Of a stretch of DNA of 64,000 bases, positions 21,074 through 33,203 are shown in pieces. The notes beneath the pieces were generated by a model. It was not told where the DNA came from, did no database searches, and saw only the letters and a list, made by a program, of their open reading frames with translations. The stretch comes from Phytoseiulus persimilis (taxonomy: Eukaryota; Arthropoda; Arachnida; Mesostigmata; Phytoseiidae). The number at the start of each line of letters is the position of its first letter. Position 1 is the first letter of the stretch. The position numbers and the translations under genes are program-made. The stretch lies in the NCBI GenBank assembly GCA_037576195.1, contig CM075101.1, positions 26,226,001-26,290,000 of the forward strand, read 5' to 3'.

Positions 21074-24000
21074 TCTTCAGCGTTGTCGTTGGCAGCTGGC
21101 TCTAAGAACGTCACGTGAAGCGCACGGGCTCTGGAAGCTCTCCAGGACATTGAAACATCCAACGCTCGAGCGATCGCCCACGATGACCATAAGATCTCGA
21201 TTCCCTCCCGCCACAACCATTCTCGCAGAGTCTCATCCCTGCTCCATACTCCGTTCGAACGCGATGGCATTAACCGTTCAGTGAGTGAAGCTGGGTTTTT
21301 ACAAACTGCAGAACCTCCACGAAGAATGATTAGAGTAACGATATCTCGTTGTCATCGCGCGTATCGGAGCAAAAAGAATGAAAGAAATCTCATCGCAGAA
21401 AATCGTGCAACGGAAGCGTAAAAACGCTTGTGTTGCAGACCAAAAGAAAATAAATAGAAAGCTCGAACGATCTGATGAAAGCTCAACTGTCGCAAACGTG
21501 ATCGAATCTGTTGCGATCGACGAAGATAACAGAATGAACCAGGATTTATAGACTTGTCCGATGAGCGCCAGAACGGTTTCCGAAGCAACCAGACGATCGT
21601 CAGACCGACAAACTGGCTGGCACACACGGTGGATGGAAATTGTGTGAAGGATGATTTTGTCGCGTAATCACATAGATGACAACAGCAGAAAACGTCGATT
21701 GATGAGATACAACGACAACGGCTCCAGCTGTATATTTTGGTTTGGGGCTATTTTGGCCGCAGACGTTCTTCTTACTCCGCCGAGCCAGAATCACCGCAGC
21801 TTCCGTATACGTCCACCACGAAAGTCCCATTACGGGCAATTTCATGGGAGACACTTTGTGCCAGCGATCGGGATCGGGGAACTGTTTCTTCGAATTCTCG
21901 GCATCTTGCTAGGGAAGCTCCAACATTTCAAGGGGTCGTGCTGCTCCTCGCCTCGCTGACAGGACCCTCGAATCGAGGCCCTGACGTTCCGCAGAGGAGA
22001 GACCCACCAACGTCCTTGGACCGAACACAGGTTGGTCAGCGAGAGGTTCATAGCTGAGGATGGAGCTTCGGTGGATTCGATCAGAGCCTGTTACACACAT
22101 GAAACGTTCGGAGAAAGTCGAGTTCCGCAGCCACATCCCGCAAACAATGGGAGTCTCCGAATGCGAGAATCGGAAACAACACTTGACGCTCTCAGGTCCG
22201 CTATCCGAGTATCGTGGGATACCGCAATGATTTGGACCATAGCCCCAAATCAAGTCAACTCCTCTGGGTGCGCTCTGACTCAGTCCGCGGTCGACGTGGA
22301 GCTGACGAAAACGCAGCCCGGAGCGGCGGAGATAATTCGTTCATCGCAAGTGGGAATTAAAAAATACACTGATCATGTCACAGGGGACTTGCTTTGTTGC
22401 TTCGCGAACGCGAAAACGCTATATCCAGTGATAGTTGAATGTGAACGATTACATAACAGCGAAGGATGGATGTCGTTTCGCGTAGGAGCCCCTCAAAACA
22501 TGCAACTGTGCGTATGCTTGGAATCGGCAACGACGAACCACGATCGCATCACGCTCCCGCGAAGAACTTCATCTTCCTGCTCAGCTAACCAAAATACACA
22601 AAGGTTCTGCTCACCGAGAATTAAAAAACCCTCAAAGGAACTCTTCGTTGTTGGGTGGGCATCTCCTTCAAGCTGGGATCAAACGTCACAATAGCGTTTC
22701 CACTGTCGGTCTTAGCTGTAGTGATCTAGCCCTGCGACAAGCACGGAGTGGAGAACTCGGCCCGAGGCACATGCACGTAAGTTCATTCAGGTTGGGAGGA
22801 GTTCGGATGAAGCCAACAATAGGAAGCTTCCGAATGCACCTTGCCGCCAGTTGAATAGACGGAAGTAGCGAAGTGGTGCCGGCTACAACTTCTTCGAGAG
22901 ATTATCGTCGAACTGAGTCGTTAAGCCATCGTTGTCACGCATCGTGGTTGGTCTCGCCGATTCACACGGTTCACATGAAGCCAAAGTACGCCGCAAAAGC
23001 TCACAGGTGGGAGCTGATGTCACTTGGTCTGGCTGAGATCAGAAACCGCCACAGTTGTTATTCCAAAAGGTGATCTAAACCATTTGTGTTGCACTATTGA
23101 TTGCGAAGGTTGTTCGCCTCTCGAGAAGACCTGAATATGTGTGCCCGTGCGAAAGTCAGCGCGCCCGCGTTCTAGCTGGCTGGTCGCGTTCAATGCGCAG
23201 GGTCTTCCTCCTACGCAACGACTGCAAGCCCGTCGCGACCTCGCAGCTTCAGACCAGACTTGCAGGAGCTCACCCAACAAATCACATCATCATCAAAGCT
23301 GATGTTCGAGGGGACCGAGGTGACTTCGACAGCGGAACCGACCGGCGAGAGCTTCGCTTCTTCCGAGAACGTTTTCTCAACTACCACTCCCAGTCTGGGC
23401 GGTGTTCGGTCAACTGCGTCGGGAGAGTTGTGACCGCCGCCGACAGGACGACAACTAACGGGAAAAGATAGAGTGGATTGCCAGGAATACCCTCATGGAT
23501 CACCCAATTCCCGACCTCTTCGACTGCGTCCTCCCAACAATTCCTTTCCGCATCACTAAATCTCAAATGTCGAGGTTGCTCAGCTCCAAATCTGTTTCTC
23601 ACACGTCGTTCGGAATCGATATCCAACACGCCGGGCCAAAGACACATCTGCGAATATCCTGGATTCAATATTGTGTCCCGTTGTTTGCATGCGACCGGAA
23701 TCCACCGACAACACTCAATGACTCCCCCGCAGTGGAAGCACGACTACGGCGACCGACGTTGGCTGGTCAGGCTCACGTGATGGTTTGTTCTAACTGAAGC
23801 CCCACGGATATTTTCGTCAGATCGTTCTGAATCCGTCCGTTATAGCCGGGCACTGGGCCGCAAAATGTGCGAGCTGATAGACTGTGTCTGATGACTCGGT
23901 TTCGCTCAAAAACGAAGTAGCAGTTCGTCATTAATCTGCGAATAACTTGGTGTTAATTGTTGTTGCTAATTACGCTTCGAGTAGACAACTGAACACCGCA

Positions 24001-26962
24001 GTTGATACTGACGCATTTTCCCGCGCTAGTTTCGATACTTTCTCCAGCCATCATTAAAGCCTACGAATCACCGGACGGTTTCTCAACGATGAGATTTGAA
24101 TCAACTACAGTCGCAGATCCCTCGAGCGGATTTCCACAGATCAGCAGGACGAAAAAGTCGTCGAAGGGCTCCGTTGTGTCCTCTTCGTGCTTCCCATTAG
24201 CTTTCCCTTGCACAAAGTACAAAATGCGACTCCGAGCACGAATTCCCAAGAATTATTCCAAGGATCGTTCCGAGCCTCCCCAGTCATTTGAAAGCTGCGA
24301 TTAGTCTCGCCCAAGCCGCTGAGTAATCCACCGAGCAACAGCAAACTTTCGTAACGGCTTTGTATCCAAGTGCGGCTCAGAAAGTGCGCTGTTGGCGCCA
24401 TCGTAAGCTGGAGGAACGGGGAACGATCAAGTACCCAGTTGAAGAGCGCACTAATTGAGAGCAATGAGACGTCTGTCCATCGCGTGTAGGGTATGCTGTC
24501 GATACGCTCTACATTTCACGCAGACGAGCTGAAGGGTCCGAGCCGATCCCATCCACAAACGAGAGACGAGGGAGTAGACGTCGGCGTATCGATACTATAT
24601 CTTCAGACTGTGTGGGCTCCTCGTATATTGAATGGAAAGCTCCTTCATCTGTCATCGTTCCGATCCGTTCATGGAGTTTCCTCACGATGAATGCACTGTC
24701 AACGGCTGCTTCAAATGCTCGATTCCCCAAAGACTAGGCTGCGGCGAACTTGAGCATGATAGAGGCATAACAAGACCAGCTCGCCGATGTCGCCGCGAAT
24801 ATCAATCACGGAGCTCAACAGTTCTCCACCCGCAAAACCAACACTCGCAGAAACGCATATTCGACAATGTTATGAACCAATATCACCTCGTGCAGTGTAA
24901 TGATGAAACCCAAGAGCGATACCAGGTTAAACAAAAAACCCCCACCTTACCGTCGCTGAGGCGATGAAATCTGGAATCAGCACCCGCATGAAGACCACGA
25001 CTACTGCGCTCCGAGAAGTCGAGTGGGGAGTGATCGCCGAGCAATTTTTCGACGGGATTCGATTACCATGAGCGCTGTCATCAGATCGAAAGCATCAACA
25101 GAATCAAGTCTAATAAGATTCCATTCGTTTCACGTCAGAGCTCTCAGTTCGAGTTTGGTATGTTGAGGAGAAATGTGCTATTCGGGGAAACGACACGTCG
25201 TCGTCAGCATCAGAGACCAACACTTTTCCAACCACACGATGGTCACACAGAAGATCTTAGCATCGGTCGGGGAGAAAATCCGAAATTTGGAATCGAAGAG
25301 CGGTAAGTTTGCGAACTTGGTGCGTGTTCGAGCCTGCACGGATTTCGTTTGTCTCCGAGCATGTGACGACGAAATGTTCGTCTTGAGATGCATTACTCGA
25401 TGGGATCATTACTGGATAGTAGCCAGATCAGTGGCTCATTCGTTCAGTCGCAGTAAAAATAGCCATTGGCTCATGATGGCATTGTTAAGATTCCGAGGTA
25501 TGCCAGCATGGGACAGGGGAGAAGAAAGGGGAGGAAAACTCAAGTCGAGTGATCACAACGCGATGGAGACCGAGGCTTTGGAAACCGACGAGCTTCAAGG
25601 CAGCTGCCCGGAATATTTCCGTGAGCGCAGCTGATGGTAATTGGTTATGCAGCGGTCTCCATCGACCGGCTATATAGCCGAGGCATGTCGAAGATTTGAA
25701 ATATAGCCCGACCATGGTTGACATCGCCAAAGACGAAGACAGAGTCTTCACATGACACCCACAAATAGACACTGCGGACAGTCAAGAAGCCGCTGCCCCA
25801 TGAATTCCTTGGCAGATGTAACGACTGAAACAGAAAGCACAACAACAGCAGCTGCATGAGCCCCCTCAACTCCTCAGATTTCCGTTGGGAGACGATGACG
25901 CATCCAATGACAAAGGAAAACTGAGCTCACGAAGAAACGAAAAATTTCCCCCAGAGGACCGCCCAGTTCTACAGAGTCTCCACGACAGGTACCGATAACC
26001 AGAACTACGATTCTTCTTCGGAGACTCCGTCCCTCGCTTCCACCTCCACATCTCTCTCAACCTTCAAAGTTTCACCCTGACTTTGAAGCGCGCAAGCAAC
26101 TCACTTGTTATCAGAATGTGACTTCTACATCGAACGTCCGCCCGAATCACTCGAACCGGACTCGAATTCAGCTCATCCACGAAATGGCGGAAATGTTGTA
26201 TTGACAGACATTGAGAAACTGTGGAACCGACAGAGCATTTCCAACCGTTCAGTTCCCGGGATCCTTCCGTGCCGCCGGGAACAGAATCAAGTACTGGATG
26301 TTTATATCTGCAGCCATCTCGGAACTATCTCGATAACACGTCTCGAGTGGGAGCGATCTCAATACACAATTTGATTGCTCGAAGAGCAGTTCCTTGTCTT
26401 GAAGAGGCCGAAGCCGTTCCCGGTTCTCCAAAAGAGCAACTTCTCTAACCAGCAACAAAAAGCTCAGATGGCACTCCGTTTGAAAAAAAAACGGCAGTCC
26501 TGCAGTTGAAATGGAGCGCTCCCAACCGTGCTGGCGATTAATTGGGGGACAGAGCCCGGAGGAGAAATACTCAAATGAATCTTTTGTCGCCGCTGTTGTA
26601 CACTCCTCCACTCACCACCGGGACCCACCCAAAGCAGTTCAATGGGAACGGGCTCATCACATCTGAACTCTAAAGTTGAGCAACTACTCTTACCTCAAGC
26701 AACGCGCTTGGACCGCTGAAAGTCACTCACAAAAGCGAGGAGCTTGTAAATCCTTGTCGCAAACACCGTCAACCATATACAGATCTTCGGACAACACGGC
26801 GGAACCACACCGAGAGCTTTACACTAAACGAAGGCAGGCGACAGTCAGATCTTCCGGGTAAAGACCTCCCAGTAAGGGTGGTGGTGATGCGCGCCAAATT
26901 TTGAGCTCGGCTGCCTCCGACCATTTGTTGATGACTCACGAATCCAATGAGACCACTGTCGA
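20717..26962. other. Intergenic, no confident gene
   Basis: More than 6 kb with many short random-looking open frames. It begins with the presumed MICAL promoter, including a (GA)n tract. The longest frame (22032-22694, plus, opened by TTG) has no recognisable domain and no ATG start supported by context. No RNA gene or transposon ends were recognised. Confidence 0.4.
21041..21071 (+). repeat. (GA)n microsatellite upstream of MICAL
   Basis: Perfect GA dinucleotide run of 31 bases about 330 bp upstream of the MICAL ATG, read as (CT)n on the MICAL strand. GA/CT tracts near arthropod promoters can bind GAGA-type factors; a role here is inference. Confidence 0.85.
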
Positions 26963-27274
26963 ATGGTGGCGAATAGGAGGGAGGATGATGACGTGTCTTC
27001 CCAGAAAACTATCGATCTCCTCAACCCTGTTGGGAGAACCCCTGAACTGATGACGAGTCGCAGAACACAGAAAAGAGCCTGGAAGCGTGTCAAGTCCTTG
27101 TGGAAAAAACCAACGAAGAGAGTGTCTACGAAAGCTTCCAGAAGCATAGCCAGAATCTTGGTGAATAATATCGACGAGCTCAGCCCAAACAATCGGATCC
27201 AGGCTTCCAATTCCATTCCGAGTCGTGGAGTTCTTACATTCCGAATAGACATGTACGTGCTCACAGCGCCGTGA
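26963..27274 (+). CDS. Hypothetical small basic protein (doubtful)
   Basis: ATG-initiated single frame of 103 codons. The product is rich in Lys/Arg in its middle third (TQKRAWKRVKSLWKKPTKR) and has no signal peptide or recognised domain. The opposite strand is also open for 139 codons, so the lack of stops may be compositional. It sits about 300 bp upstream of TMEM258 on the same strand. I list it only as a possible gene. Confidence 0.18.
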   Translation: MVANRREDDDVSSQKTIDLLNPVGRTPELMTSRRTQKRAWKRVKSLWKKPTKRVSTKASRSIARILVNNIDELSPNNRIQASNSIPSRGVLTFRIDMYVLTAP

Positions 27275-27568
27275 GTGAGGTCTATTCGGTCAATGCAGTC
27301 GGTGCTGCGCGATGCATAGATTGATTCGAAGCCATTCGTCCGGAGAAAGTTCAGTTCCGCCGTGAATGATCCGAGTTCGGAATCATTTGAAGTCTCAACT
27401 TCGAATTTTCCCGCGCTCCCTATCTACCGCGGCGGTTCGCGATCCAAGAAGGAACCGTCCCCACCACCGATGGTAGCGGCAGCTGCTAGCTTTCGTAGTG
27501 ACAACACACGGTTACCGCTGGCTAATCGAATCATATTGTTTCTCTTTGGGAATAACGCAGCGAGCACC

Positions 27569-28297
27569 ATGGCTTCGGCAACACCCTACGTGAGTTGAGG
27601 AAGGTTTTTATAAGCCCCTCCAGCACGAGAATGTATCGTTTGTCAGAGTGCGCTGAGAACAGTGACAGTCGGTTATACCGCCAGCAGCTCAGAAAGTCCA
27701 AAGTAACGTGCTGGAAGTGGCTATGTGGCAGTTTGACAATCGCCAAAGTGGCCCTCTGAGATCGGAATATTTTTTATGACTGTCCTTTCGTGCTCTATCA
27801 TCGAAGCTACGACCGATGTCTCTGGTTGAGCAATCTCATTAAGATGGTGATATTTTTTTCCAGCTGGCTTTGGAATCTCTGGCGAAGTACTCATCGCCCA
27901 TCTCGCCGGTTATCTATCCGCATTTGTCACTCGTGCTACTCATCGTTGGACTCGTTTTCACAGGATGGTTCTTCGTGTATGAAGTCGCTGCAACAAAATA
28001 TACGAGACAGCTATTCAAAGTAAGCTCCCCTTGGACTATTATATTTCAAACAGTGGCTGCGGGTTCGCGCACGGATCCGTCGAACGAAAAAAAAACGGTC
28101 TCCTATCTACTTATGAATACTAGGCCCAGGAAGGATAGATCAGTGGGCTAGCGAAGGGGCCGCCGGTGGCAACGGAGGTTGGAAAAATTGATTCAATTTC
28201 GCTTCCGTTCCAGGAGTTGGGCATAGCAGTCCTAGCATCGCTCTTCCTTGGTTTCGGCATCCTGTTCCTGTTACTGCTCGTGGGCATTTGGGTCTGA
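27569..28297 (+). CDS. TMEM258: TMEM258 (kuduk), oligosaccharyltransferase subunit
   Basis: Small double-spanning membrane protein of the ER oligosaccharyltransferase complex, needed for N-glycosylation. Exons 27569-27589, 27864-28019 and 28214-28297 join in phase 0 and encode 86 residues (human 79). The N-terminus MASATPY is variable. The body is unmistakable: YSSPISPVIYPHLSLVLL, then helix 1 ending GWFFVYEVAATKYTRQLFKEL, then helix 2 VLASLFLGFGILFLLLLVGIWV at the very C-terminus. The ATG at 27569 is the first in an upstream-open frame and sits in a good context (ACCATGG). Family members are almost entirely this one domain, so the gene is complete. Confidence 0.95.
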
Positions 28298-31003
28298 GGA
28301 AACCAAGATTGGTTCGCTAAAAAGAGAAGCTCCATTGTAAGATAAAGCGGAAATGCAGCGACGCGCGCGGTCCCGATACCGTACGGGACGGCGATCAATA
28401 AGGCCGTTCCCCTTGACCTCATCCTCGCAATTTTTATTTATAAAGACGACATTCATCCCGTATGATTTGGTATTCTCTTCAATTACAATAGGAAGCCTTC
28501 TTGTTCTGCTGAGATAGTTTCCGTTATAGATCGATTCCGTTCATATCGATATGCTGTGACATCGCTTGTTGGGACCATACCCTCCAGAGAAATGCAGACT
28601 CCGGCTCGATTCCTCTATCGGAGTGGCCTTACGGCATCCTCGACCGGTGACGCGGGAAATACTCCGGATTCCACTGTATGAGAAGTCTCGTGGATCTGCG
28701 CGATGGGGAAGGAGATGAGACCTTCTGCGCTGTCCTTACACAAGCTTCATCGGATCAGGATCTCCCAATCATCCAGACAGTTTCTGAGATTGGTCTACGT
28801 AGCAACTCCTCGGAGAGTCGTATGGCGACCGAACCTCCCCACCGAGCAGGGTAACGGCATCGGGCCATGATTTCAAGGATGATCTCGGTAATTACTCAAC
28901 AAGAGCCTATAGATTTATCAGACTATAAAACTGATTTTAATGGAGAGTCGACTCTCTGAAAGTTCGCAGATATTTAAGGAACGAGTTGCGAATATTCTCG
29001 ACATTCGAGTCGGAGAAAATCGAGTCCGATATACAGTGTCGGATAAGCAACTTGAAGAAATATCCCGGGATCCATTACGAGCTCCACAAACCTTTTCCGT
29101 CAGGATTATTGCATGGCAGCAAAGCTTCGAAATAGGCTACTGATGTATATCAGAGACATCCTGTAAAGGGGACCTACAGAGCGCACGCGGCCGGCAGGTA
29201 TCCGAAGGCAGAGGAGAGAGTTTTCGAGGGTGCAAGGCCCTCACTGGCCAGGAATGCGCAAGGATTCCTTGTGAGTGCGACAGGCATATATCTCTCCTCC
29301 ATAAACATCAGAAAGAAAAGAAAAGCGATTCGAGATTTTTCCGAGTCCCCAATTTGGGGGCTGGGAAGTCGCTGAAAACTCAAGAACGAGTCTTCCCCTG
29401 GAACAGCTCGTCCGAAAAAACGACGAGACTTCCGAGTCGACGAGTCCCGCTGTGTATTTCGTTGGATAGGTGGAAGGTGGGGCCATTGCGTATGTCGACC
29501 CCGGAGTCACCCCCATTTCGAAGTCAATGGTCAATTTCAAGCAGGAGCTCAGTGGTACGGTTCTTGGTGAAGACCTTCATGACTCGGTTCGGATCCACCC
29601 GAAGCCTTAATAATCTTATTCTCACGCAGATTCTAGTGTGAAAAGCAGTGACATGCTACGATGGGTTTCGGTCTCAATTCGTGGCCCAGAGGGGGCTTTT
29701 GAGAGAAGTTCGTGAACGAGCTCTTCCGTGTTTTGCAGCCCTCGCGCGACATCTCAAGAACTGGTACTTTTTCGTCCCCAGAGACCCGCTGTTCCCCTGA
29801 ATCGCCCGAAAGTCATACATTCTTGATACCCCTAATAGGAAATGTGGATCAGGGTTTCGGACGGCTGCGGCACACTTGGGCAAATATACGGAATCAGCAC
29901 AAAAACATACATTTATGAAGCCAATTCAAAGCGCTGGGTCATGCTCATCTGTTCTAGTTTCTGAGGGCCGATGTCCTCATGAAGCGGTGAATCGAACACC
30001 TCGCTGGAGTTCACGTCTCCGGATCATTCTAACCCCGGGCTCCCGGAGCTCAGTTCGTTGAGAGCAGCACTCATGATGGCCGACTCCACGGAGCGACAGA
30101 AGGATCAGCGCTGTGCCGACATTCTTTTCTCGGTTTGGAATCCTTTGACAATATCACTCGACACATTCTGTCAGCGGAAGCTGGAATGAACTGAACGGGT
30201 TGGTCGATGTTACCACTTTGTCTGGAATTGTCAGCTTGCAAAAAAATCTCGATGAGTAAACGCCGTCAGCTACACAGTGATTTTCGAAAACGATTGGCCT
30301 TCGGAGAGCAATGGATGTTATAAGAACGGTGGCGGAGACGTACGGGAATCAGAGAAGAATTTTCCCCTTATGCTCATTACCGTCTAACAGAAGAGGTTGG
30401 CCTCGCTTGGAAAACACAGGGAATGATACAGACCCCGATTCTTAAAGGACTCGGAGAAACTTCCTGAATCGGTCTCTCTGATCACGTAGACGGGTCTCGA
30501 ATCAGCTGACTCCGAGCCTGACTTCAGCCTTCAGAACGTTACACCCCGTCCGTTCCGTTCGCTCACGTTGCTCACTCGACGAATCGTTAAACCTTTCCCG
30601 TTGTACCGTTGTGCTGAAGCAGCATAGAGCAAGAAGCATGACCCGCCAAAACCTGTAGAAGAACGCTGTAGCTGGAGTTGCCTAGCGTTCCTGATCGGTT
30701 CCTCACCTCATGCATTTTCTCCGATGAAATATTTGAGCAAGGGTTGCTGGAATATTCTACTAGGACCATCCGATGCGGTTACCGAAAGTCTATCGGTATT
30801 CCCTCCCGACCTTATCGCAGCTCAGGAATCGGAGGAAGGGAAGCAGCTACCTTGCACCGAATGTGATCCCAGGCGTTCGCCATGGGTACTGTCTCACTTC
30901 ATTCAGATTTGTGAAGGTGGATTCCACTGAAAACCTCTTACTTCATAGAGTCGGCCGAAACGCTCATCTGAAATTCAATGATCGAGGAGATTATTGTCTA
31001 GAG
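28298..31003. other. Intergenic, nothing recognised
   Basis: About 2.7 kb downstream of TMEM258 and upstream of the hAT element. Only short open frames; no repeats, RNA genes or recognisable exons. Confidence 0.4.
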
Positions 31004-31412
31004 CAGGGGTGGGCAACCTGGTACGGCCCGCGGCCGCAGAGCATCATCTAGCCGGCTGCAAACTTCGGGCCACCACAGAAAACGTATCTCAGCGAGCTCA
31101 AAGTATTCGTGGTCCTTATGACATGTCTCCAGAGAGCAAAGATGAGGTTTCAGGCTCAGAAATCGTTTTCTTGGGGTGCATGAGGAACCTGAGCTCCAGA
31201 AACATCCCAACACCTCGATGTGACTAATGAAGAATGAACACTCGAATCGCTCTTCCACCAAGGTGGGGAGACTCTCTCAGGGTGGGAAAGATCGTAGGGA
31301 ATGTTGAATCTCTTTTCCATGGAAGCGATTTGCTGATTTTTAGCGCTTGAGCTGCGCACAGCCCTGCTCAAACAAAGTGGTCCACTCGCGGGTCGAACTT
31401 TGCCCACCGCTG
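31004..31412. mobile_element. Non-autonomous hAT-family DNA transposon
   Basis: A 409-bp element with terminal inverted repeats beginning CAGGGGTGGGCAA on the left and, in reverse complement, CAGCGGTGGGCAA on the right. It is flanked by identical 8-bp target-site duplications GTCTAGAG (30996-31003 and 31413-31420). These termini and the 8-bp duplication are diagnostic of hAT transposons. Similarity between the ends extends inward through a shared CCCGCG block. There is no transposase frame, so it must have been moved in trans. The intact duplication suggests a relatively recent insertion. Confidence 0.85.
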
Positions 31413-31901
31413 GTCTAGAGGCTCAGTTCCACAACGAAACGGAAACTCTGACTGGGGAAGACAACTGATCTGATAAACAGAACTCGAGATACAAATCTTC
31501 AACAGTTTTCCATCCTTTTCTCTCATCTCTCGCATGCTCTTCGTCCGTCAGCCGATTCGCAATATCGGAGCGAGGAACAAGCGTATATGGTTGGGGTTGT
31601 AACTTGTTGATCTCTACTGGTCGATTTCGTTCCCAAGAAGACACCTATTGGAGCACGTCAGCCGTTTCGGAACACGAAGACAATGCTATGCACGATACAT
31701 CTGCTCGTTCCTCCTCCAGCAAGTCTGTCGATGACGAACCTACGAGATCCAAGGGGAAATTCAGCTGCGGCGGAGACGGCTGCTCCAATTTCCGACGCTT
31801 CCCTGTTTGATCCTAGTAGTTCAGAACTCCTCTGAGGCAGTACTCATTTTCCCTGAGCCTGCCTGATTCCAGAATCCACGCTCTCGTGTCCCTTGTGGGA
31901 G

Positions 31902-32183
31902 ATGCACCCCTTCACAATTCTGATTCTGCTATGGCTTGTTCCATTCCCTAGCTTGGAGGCCGCAGTCGTACTGCAGCCTCCTCTGAAGGGAACCTCGATC
32001 TCCCGAGCTTCGGGGAGGTTAAAAAAGCTCGGGCTACTCCAATCTGACCAGGGAGCAACGTGGAACGTTTGGACCATGAGCAAGTTCCCGACCGTTCTGC
32101 CGTTTCGACCACTTGACCTCCAAGGCGGAGACGGATTCCTAATCTACATAGACATCGGCAAGTGGATCACCCTAGAGTCTTGA
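31902..32183 (+). CDS. Candidate small secreted protein (doubtful)
   Basis: ATG-initiated 93-codon frame with a strong signal-peptide pattern: a short N-terminus, hydrophobic FTILILLWLVPF, then SLEA as a plausible cleavage site. The mature part has a basic stretch (GRLKKLG) and no cysteines, with no family recognised. It begins about 0.5 kb downstream of the hAT element. No promoter or splice evidence. Confidence 0.22.
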   Translation: MHPFTILILLWLVPFPSLEAAVVLQPPLKGTSISRASGRLKKLGLLQSDQGATWNVWTMSKFPTVLPFRPLDLQGGDGFLIYIDIGKWITLES

Positions 32184-32837
32184 AGACAAGAGACCCTTCC
32201 TTCTGAAAAAGTCTCCCGCGCATGGCGAACTTTCCAGATCAAGGACTCATCACACTAGCGGTTTATCTAATGATCGGTCCACAGGCTCACGAGCTCTCCA
32301 TTTCATCGTGTATATGAGCGCGATAATTGCTTATGATTGTTCGATTCAGAGCCATGGCATCTTTCCTGGAGTTATCGATCGTTCCCTTGCTGTTCTGCAC
32401 GGTAATTGGCATCGGATATCCACGAAGCATTACAATAAAAGTCTTGGGAATTCCGCTCGCTGCGAGGAAGGCTCCGCATCCTGAACTCAGAAGCTGACCC
32501 CAGCCCGAATATTTGCTCCCACCGTCTTCTTGAGACTGAACGTAAAACTGACTCCGCTCTCGACGATTTTCACTGGACTCTTGAAGACTACGAGGCACTT
32601 ACCGAGTTAGAGCTGCCATCCACAAGAAGCATTCCACGAGGTAATCCTGAAGAGAATCATTGCAGAGGCGACATCCTCTTTCCCTCGAGTATCTGATTTT
32701 GAGGAGTCTGATCAACACAACTTCGCGGCCGGTCACTCCACCCCTTCTCAGCCAAAACTTGAGATCACATGCTCCGAAGAACTCACAAGGCCTCGGCTTA
32801 CTGCTCATGTTTGAACATATCACTCGCATCCGTTGGA

Positions 32838-33203
32838 ATGGAAGCATATAAGGTCGGTCGTGGGGCTCGGGCCATATGCGTCTCGGTGCATTGTCTCCTG
32901 CTCTTTTGCATCAGCTGGCTCGAGGAATCGGCATCGCCCAACCAGTACCTCTTCGCCTCCACCCAATCTACGCGGCTGATGCGGAAGTATTCTGCAGCGT
33001 TCTGGTCAACTCCTGCTCAGCGTCGCTTCAGCTATTACTACACTTACAGGTCGACTGTGTTCCGAGGAATATCATGTAACCCCGATGAGTTGGCACGAGA
33101 ATGTTGGACGCTCTCCTCCGGAAGCTACCTGGCTCGATCGATGGATGAGCTCGCCATCAACGCGGATGAATCGTTTGTCGAGCAGGTCGACGCTGTGACT
33201 TGA
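32838..33203 (+). CDS. Candidate secreted peptide precursor (doubtful)
   Basis: ATG-initiated 121-codon frame. Residues 12-30 are hydrophobic (AICVSVHCLLLFCISWL) and followed by a plausible signal cleavage near EESA. The mature region has an aromatic stretch (RRFSYYYTYR) and two later Cys. A TATAAG hexamer lies just after the ATG, so it either belongs to another start (a second ATG at 32876 in another frame) or is coincidental. Family unknown. Confidence 0.25.
   Translation: MEAYKVGRGARAICVSVHCLLLFCISWLEESASPNQYLFASTQSTRLMRKYSAAFWSTPAQRRFSYYYTYRSTVFRGISCNPDELARECWTLSSGSYLARSMDELAINADESFVEQVDAVT

Noticed and set aside
21737..22057. VWGYFG-like peptide reminiscent of mariner transposases
   Set aside because: Only a handful of residues match; no terminal repeats, TA duplications or other transposase motifs nearby.
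22032..22694. 220-codon plus-strand open frame
   Set aside because: Opens with TTG, has no recognisable domain or splice partners; a frame this long is unusual but still possible by chance in a 64-kb window.
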